Positions 7,095-13,072 of a stretch of 15,891 nucleotides of DNA are shown here, piece by piece. A program made the position numbers and the translations under genes. The DNA comes from Acidobacteriaceae bacterium (GTDB taxonomy: Bacteria > Acidobacteriota > Terriglobia > Terriglobales > Acidobacteriaceae). The stretch covers positions 1 to 15,891 of the forward strand of contig PMOF01000053.1 of assembly GCA_003162495.1 (NCBI GenBank). The letters run 5' to 3'. The first letter of the stretch is position 1, and each line of letters begins with the position of its first letter. The notes beneath the pieces were generated by a model, which made no database searches, was not told the DNA's origin, and was given only the letters and a program-made list of their open reading frames with translations.

Positions 7095-7691
7095 CTAACC
7101 CTTCAGCTCCTCAATCGTGATGCGGTCATTGGTATAGATGCAGATCTCGCCGGCAATCTTCATCGCCTTTTCGGCAATCTCGCGCGCGGACAGATCGGTG
7201 TTATCCAGCAGCGCCCTGCCCGCGGCCGTCGCGTAACTTCCGCCCGACCCGATCGCCGCCAGCGCCTCGTCCGGGTCGATCACGTCGCCCGACCCTGAAA
7301 TCAAAAACGTCTGCCCCTTGTCGGCCACCAGCAGCAGAGCCTCCAGGTTGCGCAGCATCTTGTCCGTGCGCCAGTCCTTGGCCAGCTCGACGGCTGAGCG
7401 GTTCAGGTTCCCCGCGTATTGCTCCAGCTTGGTCTCAAAGCGCGAAAACAAACTGAACGCATCCGCCGTCGATCCCGCAAACCCAGCCAGAATCTTGTCC
7501 TGATAAAGCCGCCGTATTTTTTTGGCCGAGTGTTTCAGCACGTGATCGCCCAGCGTCACCTGTCCGTCGGCGGCCATCACCACGTCGCCGTTGCGGCGGA
7601 CGCAAATCACCGTCGTCGACCGTATCCGGTTGCGCCCGCCCTGCTGTTTCCGGGAATCCTGTACCAATGCGGAACTCGTATCTGAAATCAA
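7095..7691 (-). CDS. hslV: HslV (ClpQ), peptidase subunit of the HslVU protease
   Basis: A 198-residue proteasome-beta-type threonine peptidase. The core reads [80 protein letters not shown] and [15 protein letters not shown], all highly conserved in HslV. Thr26 corresponds to the mature catalytic Thr1 of the E. coli protein, so the product carries a 25-residue N-terminal propeptide that must be removed. The frame is open far upstream (to 8096) without homology. The chosen start is TTG at 7689-7691 because GGAGGT (complement of 7698-7703) lies at ideal spacing; another TTG nearer the core has no such site. It is followed by hslU after 307 bases and diverges from a small membrane-protein gene. 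Confidence 0.93.
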   Translation of the reverse strand: MISDTSSALVQDSRKQQGGRNRIRSTTVICVRRNGDVVMAADGQVTLGDHVLKHSAKKIRRLYQDKILAGFAGSTADAFSLFSRFETKLEQYAGNLNRSAVELAKDWRTDKMLRNLEALLLVADKGQTFLISGSGDVIDPDEALAAIGSGGSYATAAGRALLDNTDLSAREIAEKAMKIAGEICIYTNDRITIEELKG

Positions 7692-7697
7692 GCCAAT

Positions 7698-7703
7698 ACC
7701 TCC
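7698..7703 (-). promoter_or_regulatory. Ribosome binding site that fixes the TTG start of hslV
   Basis: On the minus strand GGAGGT lies six bases before the TTG at 7691. No in-frame ATG or GTG with a comparable site exists between it and the catalytic threonine, so this site decides the start. Confidence 0.75.
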
Positions 7704-7752
7704 GGAAACAGAGCCGCCGGCAGGAGAGGAAACCCTGCAAGATGCAGTCACG

Positions 7753-7758
7753 AGTATA
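7753..7758 (-). promoter_or_regulatory. Candidate -10 box (TATACT) for hslV
   Basis: On the minus strand TATACT lies about 60 bases upstream of the hslV start. No convincing -35 hexamer is seen at 16-18 bases spacing, so this is a weak call; heat-shock-type recognition cannot be judged from this alone. Confidence 0.3.
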
Positions 7759-7797
7759 TCGCAGAGGCACTCCCCGGCCTGCCGTTTCTTCATTGCG

Positions 7798-7820
7798 GCA
7801 GAACCCGGGATTCGTTCTGC
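7798..7820. promoter_or_regulatory. Dyad GCAGAAC-N9-GTTCTGC between the divergent genes
   Basis: A perfect 7-bp inverted repeat (7798-7804 and 7814-7820) separated by nine bases, directly upstream of a TATGCT (7823-7828) that could be the -10 of the plus-strand gene at 7864. The geometry suits a dimeric repressor site or an RNA hairpin. The N9 spacing is that of CIRCE, but the arm sequence is not. Confidence 0.4.
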
Positions 7821-7863
7821 GGTATGCTCTACTTGGGACCCCCGTGATGGTGTCCCGCAGCCG

Positions 7864-8340
7864 ATGACTGTCCGCAGCGTCAATCCGTGGGAGCTGGCCG
7901 CAGGCCTCGTCGCCCTCAGCGCCATGAGTGCGCTGGCCTCCTGGCTCATCTTTCGCAAGCGCGCCACGCCCGAGGAACTGGAGTGCGCCCGCCGCCTGTT
8001 CCTCGTCCAATCCGGCCGCATCGTCGACGGGATGCTGCTCGATGTTTGCGAAGTGGAAGCAGACGACGGCCGCACCCTCACCATGCTGCTATTCAACTAC
8101 CGCAATGGCGGCGTCAACTACGAGTGCTCGCAGGACATTACCGACATGCCCGGCGTCGTCGATCTCGCTCAGATCCGCGCCGGCTTCCCCTGCTCGGTTC
8201 GCTACCAGCCCGGCAACCCGCAAAACTCCATCGTCGTTGCCGAGCATTGGTCCGGCCTCCGCATCGGGCTGCCCCAATTCCCCGTCTACGAAGAACCCGA
8301 ACCCATCGACCTGAGCCACCTGCGGCCGGGGAGGGGATAA
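7864..8340 (+). CDS. Small membrane-anchored DUF3592-like protein
   Basis: A 158-residue protein with one N-terminal hydrophobic segment (about residues 10-30, [21 protein letters not shown]) followed by RKR, predicting one membrane helix with a cytoplasmic C-terminal domain by the positive-inside rule. The soluble part has a beta-rich pattern: [45 protein letters not shown], then [22 protein letters not shown]. The 'G..v.V.Y.P.NP..s.v' ending is the hallmark of DUF3592-like domains, whose role is unknown. The ATG at 7864 is chosen because the membrane helix follows immediately; the frame is open to 7591, but that part lies antisense to hslV. The ribosome binding site is poor. It is divergent from hslV. 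Confidence 0.72.
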   Translation: MTVRSVNPWELAAGLVALSAMSALASWLIFRKRATPEELECARRLFLVQSGRIVDGMLLDVCEVEADDGRTLTMLLFNYRNGGVNYECSQDITDMPGVVDLAQIRAGFPCSVRYQPGNPQNSIVVAEHWSGLRIGLPQFPVYEEPEPIDLSHLRPGRG

Positions 8341-8621
8341 AGCGATCTCCGCAAGGGTGGCGCCCTGTCGGGGCGAAGTAATCTCCGGATTGGCGACGAT
8401 ACGTCCAGATCGCAAAACCATGCAGTGTCGAGCCCGTCTCTGGAGGTACAATTCGAACGAATCGGAACCAAACGAATAAGAACCAAAGGTATATTCCAAT
8501 GCCAATGAGAAAGCATCATTTGCTGCCTGGTTGTTCGACCAGCGAATGAATAGCCCGTACGCGATGGTCTCTAGAATCGCAAGGCTTGGATCCCGTTTGG
8601 CATTTTCGATGTCCGATTCAG
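8341..8621. other. Intergenic stretch with no supported gene
   Basis: Between the DUF3592-like stop and the SGNH stop. An open minus-strand frame starts with TTG at 8631, overlapping the SGNH stop, and runs antisense through most of this interval into the DUF3592-like gene. Its first ~70 codons look protein-like, but there is no recognisable domain. ATCTCCG occurs twice near the left edge (8344 and 8382 areas). Base composition falls here, marking the left border of the lower-GC accessory block. Confidence 0.4.
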
Positions 8622-9749
8622 TTAATACCAAGACGCCTCAACGGACTGGCTCAACTCGAACTGCCCCAGCGCATTGGGGTGCAATGCGTCGCTCATTTCT
8701 TTGATCGTGCCAAACATATATTTGCGAGTGTCGAAAAGCCGGACCTTTAGGCCATCGGCAGCTATAAGGTTTACGTCGGCTTCAATATCCCGAATGTACT
8801 CCAGGCATGGGTCATCGTCGGAGGTACATGCTCCACCGGATGCGCCATGCAACTGATAGGGGATCGTGCCTACAAGCACGGAGGGGAGGATGTCAGTGGC
8901 CGGTCCAGTAGGTCTGCCGATACCAACCACTGACAGGCCTTGAGCGCCCGTGCTCGTCTGCACGAAAGTGACCACATGTTTGCCAGCGGGCACGGGTGGC
9001 AGGCGGAGAAAGCCAAGAGAACTCGTGGTACCGTTGCGAGTCGCCATTCTTGGCGTTGTCTGCATACTGGACGTGCCAATTACTACTCCGTCGAGAGAAT
9101 AGCTGTATGTGGCTGTGTTGGCATCATCAATCCTCGGCCACACGTAGATCGGGCCAGTCATCGTTGTAGTGATAGAAAAGCTGACGGTAGATCCGAGCCG
9201 TTCCGTTGTCCAGGCGTTCCAATTGTTGGATGTGTCAAGCATTCCGGGTCCGGTGGTTGTCACACCGTTTCCGTTGGCAAGAACCTTGTACTCGACCGGA
9301 ATTGCAAGCCATGCGATCGCCGCCTTATGACAGAGCATATAGATCGATTCGTATGCTCCTTCTCCCATCACATCCACATCGTTGGTACCGATAAGGAGCG
9401 TATACATCGGATGCGATACAAGAGTAGGGCTATCCGCATTGGAGAAGATCTGTCGCTTCGGTATATCGCAAGCCATATCGCCGCTTATCGCATTGTTGGC
9501 AAGCGTTACGTTCTCGAATTCCGAAACCAAAGAAGGGTGGGCCTGCTCAAGAGGATCAGCCAGAGTTGCACCAAACGTAATTGAATCGCCGTACGCGCGG
9601 TACTGCGCGACTGAGGTGGCCGCCACTGACGGGATAACTGTGTTAGGCGTAAATTCAGAAGAATCAGACAGGTAGATGGCGTTGCATGCGACCAAATTCA
9701 GGAACGCTAGGGGAGCGGCACACAAAGAAGTTCTCGCGATGAGTTGCAT
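8622..9749 (-). CDS. SGNH/GDSL-family hydrolase lipoprotein
   Basis: A 375-residue predicted secreted lipid-anchored esterase. The N terminus has an Arg, a hydrophobic stretch and the lipobox LVAC (19-22), so Cys22 would be lipidated after signal peptidase II cleavage. Catalytic blocks of the SGNH fold are present: GDSITFG (54-60) with nucleophile Ser56, an Asn/Gly region NNAISGD (85-91), GTND (121-124), and DALH (354-357) giving the Asp and His of the triad. Between blocks III and V sits a Thr/Ser-rich beta segment (about 165-275), probably a beta-sandwich insertion. Such enzymes often remove acetyl groups from polysaccharides; substrate is not predictable. An acyltransferase lies upstream on the same strand, beyond an IS66 remnant, suggesting the two were once adjacent. 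GC is lower than in the flanking core genes. Confidence 0.88.
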   Translation of the reverse strand: MQLIARTSLCAAPLAFLNLVACNAIYLSDSSEFTPNTVIPSVAATSVAQYRAYGDSITFGATLADPLEQAHPSLVSEFENVTLANNAISGDMACDIPKRQIFSNADSPTLVSHPMYTLLIGTNDVDVMGEGAYESIYMLCHKAAIAWLAIPVEYKVLANGNGVTTTGPGMLDTSNNWNAWTTERLGSTVSFSITTTMTGPIYVWPRIDDANTATYSYSLDGVVIGTSSMQTTPRMATRNGTTSSLGFLRLPPVPAGKHVVTFVQTSTGAQGLSVVGIGRPTGPATDILPSVLVGTIPYQLHGASGGACTSDDDPCLEYIRDIEADVNLIAADGLKVRLFDTRKYMFGTIKEMSDALHPNALGQFELSQSVEASWY

Positions 9750-9756
9750 CCTTCAA

Positions 9757-9762
9757 AGTATA
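9757..9762 (-). promoter_or_regulatory. Candidate -10 (TATACT) very close to the SGNH start codon
   Basis: On the minus strand TATACT is followed by seven bases (TTGAAGG) and then the ATG at 9749, so initiation at the usual distance would start the RNA at or next to the ATG. A dyad CTGCC-TTT-GGCAG (9765-9777) lies in the spacer just upstream. The -35 is weak. If real, the mRNA is leaderless; if not, GAAGG is an abnormally close ribosome binding site. Confidence 0.4.
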
Positions 9763-10080
9763 ATCTGCCTTTGGCAGCTTAAGGGAAGGACAGTGTAACG
9801 TCGACGGTCTAGATGTGCACTCCCCTACGCAGACGTTGTTGTTTGCGGCAGCATATCAAGCATTAGATGTTTCGAGACAACCGGACGGAGACTTACGATT
9901 CACTTGGCCTGTCCGATCTCTTGCACCAGTTGGATTGTGCGGGTAGTGCAAAGGATTGTCTCGGCACTTCTGGAAAGGCAGCCCAGCGCCAAGAAGTAAG
10001 CGTTGTTTTCTGGCCGACTGTACAGGTTGATTCGAAGGGGCGAAGCCTTTCTTGTGCTGTGTAGCCGCCGAGGAGCTTAG

Positions 10081-10242
10081 ATGGAACCTTCCCTGAAGAA
10101 CACCGATCGTAGATCGGTCCAGCGCAGCTATTGGAGTATCGAGGAGAAGCGGCGGATTGTGGGAGAGAATCTTTGCTCTTCGGCGGCCTCCTCGTCGGAA
10201 ATCCGCGTGGCGGCAGAACAGCGACTATCCTGGCCAGCCTAG
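10081..10242 (+). pseudogene. IS66 tnpA, 5' fragment
   Basis: From the ATG at 10081, preceded by AGGAG (10071-10075), the frame encodes SYWSIEEKRRIVGENLC, the characteristic start of the IS66 OrfA (TnpA) helix-turn-helix protein. Similarity stops near 10175, after which the frame runs out of phase through tnpC sequence to a TAG at 10240-10242. About 30 of the usual ~100+ residues remain, so no functional product is expected. Confidence 0.75.
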
Positions 10243-10388
10243 CCAGCACTTGCCGCCGGCACGATGTTGACCCACATCTGTATTTCACACAGTTGCTGAC
10301 GAACTTATCGGAGGTCCGCAAAAGCGAACTGCCCAACTGGCTCCCCGACCTGTGGAAGCTGCTTCAGGCAAAACGTCTGCGTTCATAA
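10173..10388 (+). pseudogene. IS66 tnpC (DDE transposase), 3' fragment
   Basis: In a different frame from the tnpA piece, this segment encodes LLVGNPRGGRTATILASL, STCRRHDVDPHLYFTQLLTNL and LPNWLPDLWKLLQ, the C-terminal IS66 transposase domain, ending at TAA 10386-10388. The catalytic DDE core is absent. The abrupt join with tnpA sequence around 10172-10195 marks the internal deletion. Confidence 0.85.
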
Positions 10389-10472
10389 CACCTGTACTTC
10401 ACATACCGCTCACAGTAGAGGTAATTGTCGTTCCGGCGTCAAGGGATAAAAATGACGGTGGCTCACGATATT

Positions 10473-11684
10473 TCAAGTGGTCTGAGAGACTCGTTCCTTC
10501 GGGGCGGGACCTAGCACCCCGACGTTCTGCCTTAGAAAACTGCGCAATGCAGGCTCAAAATATGACGCGATAATCAAGGATATGGCTCCAGTACAGATGA
10601 GTGCGACCATCACGCCTGGGAAATGAGCGAACCCAACCCTGTTTAATTGGTAGATTACATAGCCGCCTACCCTCTCGTGCAGGAGATAGAACGGGTAGGT
10701 CGTCAATCCCAATAACCGAGTGAATCTTCTCGCTGCAGGGTTCGTGGGGAACATATTATTAAATCTGACAGAGAGTACGATTGCGGCAAATCCCAAGCAA
10801 AACGCAATGTCGCTCGAGATGGCTAGGTGGGCCCAGGGTTTTCCCAGTAGATGCGCCGAACGCGCGAATTCCGGAAAAAGCTTAACTGCCCTGGCATAAA
10901 TCTCCATAAATCCAAGCATGAGGGCCAAAGCCGCTGCAAAAAGGCCGAGCTTGTCGATCCGCCTTTCCTTAAAGAGCCAAACTAATATGCCCAGTCCGAA
11001 ATAGGGGCCATGACGCAGGAGCGACATATTCCAAGCACCATAACCGAAGTCGATCCAGGACCAATGGACTAATCCGCGAGTGTTCAAAGAAAGTGCTATC
11101 AAATATGGCGCACCCCAAAGTATCAGAATTATCGAGAGCCATTGAATGTTGTCAAAGCCGTTAGATTTAATCAACAAAAACACCAGGAAATAGAAAGATA
11201 ACTCGATTGGAAGGGTCCAGTACGCGTAGGCGAGGAAGGGTGCGTGGAGGAGAACGAGGGAGAGGAAAAGCGGCCAGAACTTGTAGCCGTTTTTCCCAAA
11301 GGTCCACAAATACAACGGATAGCTAACTATTGCCGCACACCAGGCGGTCGGATAAAGCCTCAGGAAACGGCTGGTCACAAACTGCCGTGCCGATGCTCCC
11401 TGAGCGGAGTTTGCTATGACTAAGCCGGAAATTACAAAAAAGATTTCTACGCCGATCCATCCGAAGGGCATAACCCAGGCGATCTCAGGCGTTCCCCAGG
11501 TTAGGTGGTATATGCCCACTCCCACTGCACAGGCAAAGCGAACGAGGTCCACCCCGTAAACGTAATCGCTGTTTAGTTTGCGCGCCGTTTTACCCAATTC
11601 GAGCACTCGATATCTTTGCCTTGAGCCGTGGATGCTTAGGGCTGAGTCCAGCTTCGTTGCCCAGACAATATTGTTTGAATTCAT
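10473..11684 (-). CDS. Acyltransferase-3 family membrane protein (OafA-like)
   Basis: A 403-residue integral membrane protein with about ten hydrophobic segments. It carries the acyltransferase-3 hallmarks: a first helix YGVDLVRFACAVGVGIYH with the conserved His60, the GVEIFFVISGLVI block (78-90), and SRFLRLYP (105-112) with the paired arginines Arg106/Arg109. The middle block YWTLPIELSFYFLVF and the late TYPFYLLHE also match the family. Members transfer acyl, usually acetyl, groups from acyl-CoA across the inner membrane to sugars of O-antigen, exopolysaccharide or peptidoglycan; the acceptor here is unknown. The ATG at 11682-11684 abuts the stop of a 46-codon ORF (TAG then ATG) and has no ribosome binding site of its own, which favours translational coupling. 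The C terminus lies about 60 bases from the IS66 remnant. GC is markedly lower than in the flanking genes. Confidence 0.9.
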   Translation of the reverse strand: MNSNNIVWATKLDSALSIHGSRQRYRVLELGKTARKLNSDYVYGVDLVRFACAVGVGIYHLTWGTPEIAWVMPFGWIGVEIFFVISGLVIANSAQGASARQFVTSRFLRLYPTAWCAAIVSYPLYLWTFGKNGYKFWPLFLSLVLLHAPFLAYAYWTLPIELSFYFLVFLLIKSNGFDNIQWLSIILILWGAPYLIALSLNTRGLVHWSWIDFGYGAWNMSLLRHGPYFGLGILVWLFKERRIDKLGLFAAALALMLGFMEIYARAVKLFPEFARSAHLLGKPWAHLAISSDIAFCLGFAAIVLSVRFNNMFPTNPAARRFTRLLGLTTYPFYLLHERVGGYVIYQLNRVGFAHFPGVMVALICTGAISLIIASYFEPALRSFLRQNVGVLGPAPKERVSQTT

Positions 11685-11825
11685 CTACACGCACAGGTAG
11701 TAGCTGAGCCAGACAGACATCCACCTGTTGAGTTCCCCGTTGTCGCCGCTGATGGCGCGGCTAAGGTTAAAGGCTTCGGATTGGATTCTTGGCGCGCGGC
11801 TGGTGAATTCTTTCGCTGTTTCCAT
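11685..11825 (-). CDS. 46-residue ORF directly coupled to the acyltransferase
   Basis: From ATG (complement of 11823-11825) to TAG (complement of 11685-11687), 46 codons. The product begins METAKEFTSRAPRIQSEAF, continues with LSRAISGDNGELNRW and ends MSVWLSYYLCV. The stop codon is immediately followed by the acyltransferase ATG with no base between, which is suggestive of reinitiation. Its own ribosome binding site is poor and I do not recognise the sequence. It may be a small protein, a leader peptide, or the end of a gene whose front has been lost. An 8-bp inverted repeat TCAAATAG/CTATTTGA (11856-11863, 11911-11918) lies upstream. Confidence 0.4.
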   Translation of the reverse strand: METAKEFTSRAPRIQSEAFNLSRAISGDNGELNRWMSVWLSYYLCV

Positions 11826-11944
11826 GCTACCAGCTGCCAGAACTAGATTGTGGAGTCAAATAGTTGCGAAGAATGGGTAAGTCCTGTATTACCGGCTACC
11901 CCGTCAGTTGCTATTTGAGTAACAAGTCTGTCTGATCCGGCGCG

Positions 11945-11973
11945 TTGCGCCTTATACCCACCCCCGGTATACT
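11945..11973 (+). promoter_or_regulatory. Promoter of the CDF transporter gene, with overlapping dyads
   Basis: TTGCGC (11945-11950), a 17-base spacer and TATACT (11968-11973) form a good sigma-70-like promoter. The -10 ends six bases before the ATG at 11980, so the transcript should begin at the start codon. Two dyads overlap it: GGCGC-GTT-GCGCC (11939-11951) over the -35 and TATACC-N7-GGTATA (11953-11971) over the spacer and -10. These are plausible operators for a metal-responsive repressor; the regulator is not in the window. Confidence 0.55.
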
Positions 11974-11979
11974 ATTCCC

Positions 11980-12939
11980 ATGCATGTCCACGCAGCGCCC
12001 GCCACACCCGGCGCCGGCAGAACCAAATCCGTTCTTCGCTTCTCGCTCGTGGCCACGCTTGCCTACGTCGTCGTCACCTTTGTCGCCGGCCTGCGCGCCC
12101 ACTCCCTCGCGCTGCTCTCTGAAGCCGGACACAACGCCTCCGACTTCCTCGCCCTCCTGCTCAGCTTCGCCGCTGTCTACTTCCAGACGCGCCCGGCCAG
12201 CCACTCCAAGACCTTCGGCTACCAGCGCGCCGGCGTCCTAGCCGCCTTCATCAACGCGGCCTCCCTCATCGTCATCTCCATCTGGATCGGCTTTGAAGCC
12301 GTCCATCGTCTCAGTGCCCCGGTCGCCGTTCAGCCGCGCCTGATGATGATCGTCGCCGCCGCCGGCGTGATCATGAACGGCGTCATCGCCGCCCTGCTCT
12401 GGGGCGTGGCCCGCGACGTCAACATGCGCTCCGCTTTTCTCCACATGGCCGGCGACACGCTCTCCACAGCCGCCGTCATCGCCGGTGGCGCGGGCATCCT
12501 CTACACCGGTCGAAACTGGATCGACCCCGTCCTTTCGCTGCTCATTGCCGCGCTCATCCTTTGGTCAAGCGTGGGCATCGTCCGCGAGACGCTGAATATT
12601 CTTCTCGAAGGCACCCCGCGCGACTGCTCCGTGCCCGAAATCCGCGCCGGCATGGCAGCCGTCGAAGGCGTCATCAACGTCCACGACCTCCACGTCTGGA
12701 GCCTCGGCTCGCAGTCCCGCGCTCTCGCCTGCCACGTGTGCATCCCCGACATTCCGCCGTCAGAAAGCGCCTGCATCCTGGAAAAGCTCAACCACGTTCT
12801 GAAAGAGCACTTCCAGATCGCGCACACCACCATCCAGTTCGAGCACATCGGCTGCGGCGAGCTTGAAGGCTGCGTAGTGCCCATTGAAGAAATGGCCGGC
12901 CCCGCCAGCGAGCACGCACACCACGGGCATTCCCACTGA
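11980..12939 (+). CDS. CDF-family divalent cation (zinc-type) exporter
   Basis: A 319-residue inner membrane cation/proton antiporter of the cation diffusion facilitator family, CzcD/ZitB-like. Six hydrophobic segments fall between residues 18 and 205. The paired metal sites are HNASD (51-55) in helix 2 and HMAGD (155-159) in helix 5; the His/Asp composition is the one associated with Zn and Cd (also Co) transport. The cytoplasmic domain contains VINVHDLHVWSLGS and HTTIQFEH, and the tail HAHHGHSH (312-319) is His-rich, as is the short MHVH start. The ATG at 11980 has no ribosome binding site and lies six bases from the -10, consistent with a leaderless mRNA. It converges on the TPR gene. Confidence 0.93.
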   Translation: MHVHAAPATPGAGRTKSVLRFSLVATLAYVVVTFVAGLRAHSLALLSEAGHNASDFLALLLSFAAVYFQTRPASHSKTFGYQRAGVLAAFINAASLIVISIWIGFEAVHRLSAPVAVQPRLMMIVAAAGVIMNGVIAALLWGVARDVNMRSAFLHMAGDTLSTAAVIAGGAGILYTGRNWIDPVLSLLIAALILWSSVGIVRETLNILLEGTPRDCSVPEIRAGMAAVEGVINVHDLHVWSLGSQSRALACHVCIPDIPPSESACILEKLNHVLKEHFQIAHTTIQFEHIGCGELEGCVVPIEEMAGPASEHAHHGHSH

Positions 12940-12943
12940 GCTT

Positions 12944-12957
12944 GAAGAACGTTCTTC
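12944..12957. repeat. Perfect 14-bp palindrome after the CDF gene
   Basis: GAAGAACGTTCTTC is its own complement and begins four bases after the CDF stop codon. It may be part of the RNA 3' end or a protein-binding site; there is no T-run to make it a terminator. Confidence 0.5.
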
Positions 12958-12988
12958 GCGAAAATCGGCGAGAGACCCATCCAAGCTC

Positions 12989-13031
12989 CGTGCCCCATCC
13001 TTGCGAGTTATTGTTATCGCAAGGGTTGGAG
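12989..13031. repeat. Hairpin repeat related to the 743/2743 elements
   Basis: CCTTGCGA (12999-13006) pairs with TCGCAAGG (13017-13024) around a 10-base loop, and the left flank GTGCCCCA (12990-12997) is identical to the flank of the hairpins at 743 and 2743. This looks like the same element class with a different stem. It lies between the convergent CDF and TPR genes. Confidence 0.5.
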
Positions 13032-13072
13032 ACCACGAACCCTGAGTCGGATATTTCGGAAATGCGGGGCTC

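Larger units (their letters stand above)
9996..10413 (+). mobile_element. Internally deleted IS66-family element (remnant)
   Basis: About 418 bases bounded on the left by GTAAGCG (9996-10002), the usual outer end of IS66 elements, and on the right by a related inverted end CGCTCAC (10407-10413). GTACAGG also recurs inverted near both ends. Between them are the beginning of tnpA with its own AGGAG ribosome binding site and the end of tnpC; about 2 kb of tnpA-tnpB-tnpC is missing. The 8-bp target duplication expected for IS66 is not seen (flanks 9988-9995 and 10414-10421 differ), so the right boundary is uncertain or the ends have decayed. The 9763-9995 stretch to its left holds only short, unconvincing ORFs. 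Confidence 0.75.

Noticed and set aside
7692..8096. N-terminal extension of hslV up to 8096 and of the DUF3592-like gene back to 7591.
   Set aside because: Neither extension has family similarity. Ribosome binding site evidence (hslV) and a membrane helix directly after the ATG at 7864 place the starts as annotated.
8089..8631. Minus-strand open frame of 180 codons starting with TTG and overlapping the SGNH stop.
   Set aside because: More than a third lies antisense to the better-supported DUF3592-like gene, no domain is recognisable, and the start is a TTG without a clear ribosome binding site. The first ~70 codons look somewhat protein-like, so a small real gene cannot be excluded.
9867..10336. 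Plus-strand 65-codon and minus-strand 147-codon frames left of and over the IS66 remnant.
   Set aside because: The minus frame is antisense to tnpA/tnpC fragments and the plus frame crosses the left IS end; neither shows a domain.
12944..12957. LexA-type SOS box.
   Set aside because: GAAC and GTTC are directly adjacent, without the spacing needed for a LexA site, and the position is behind a gene.
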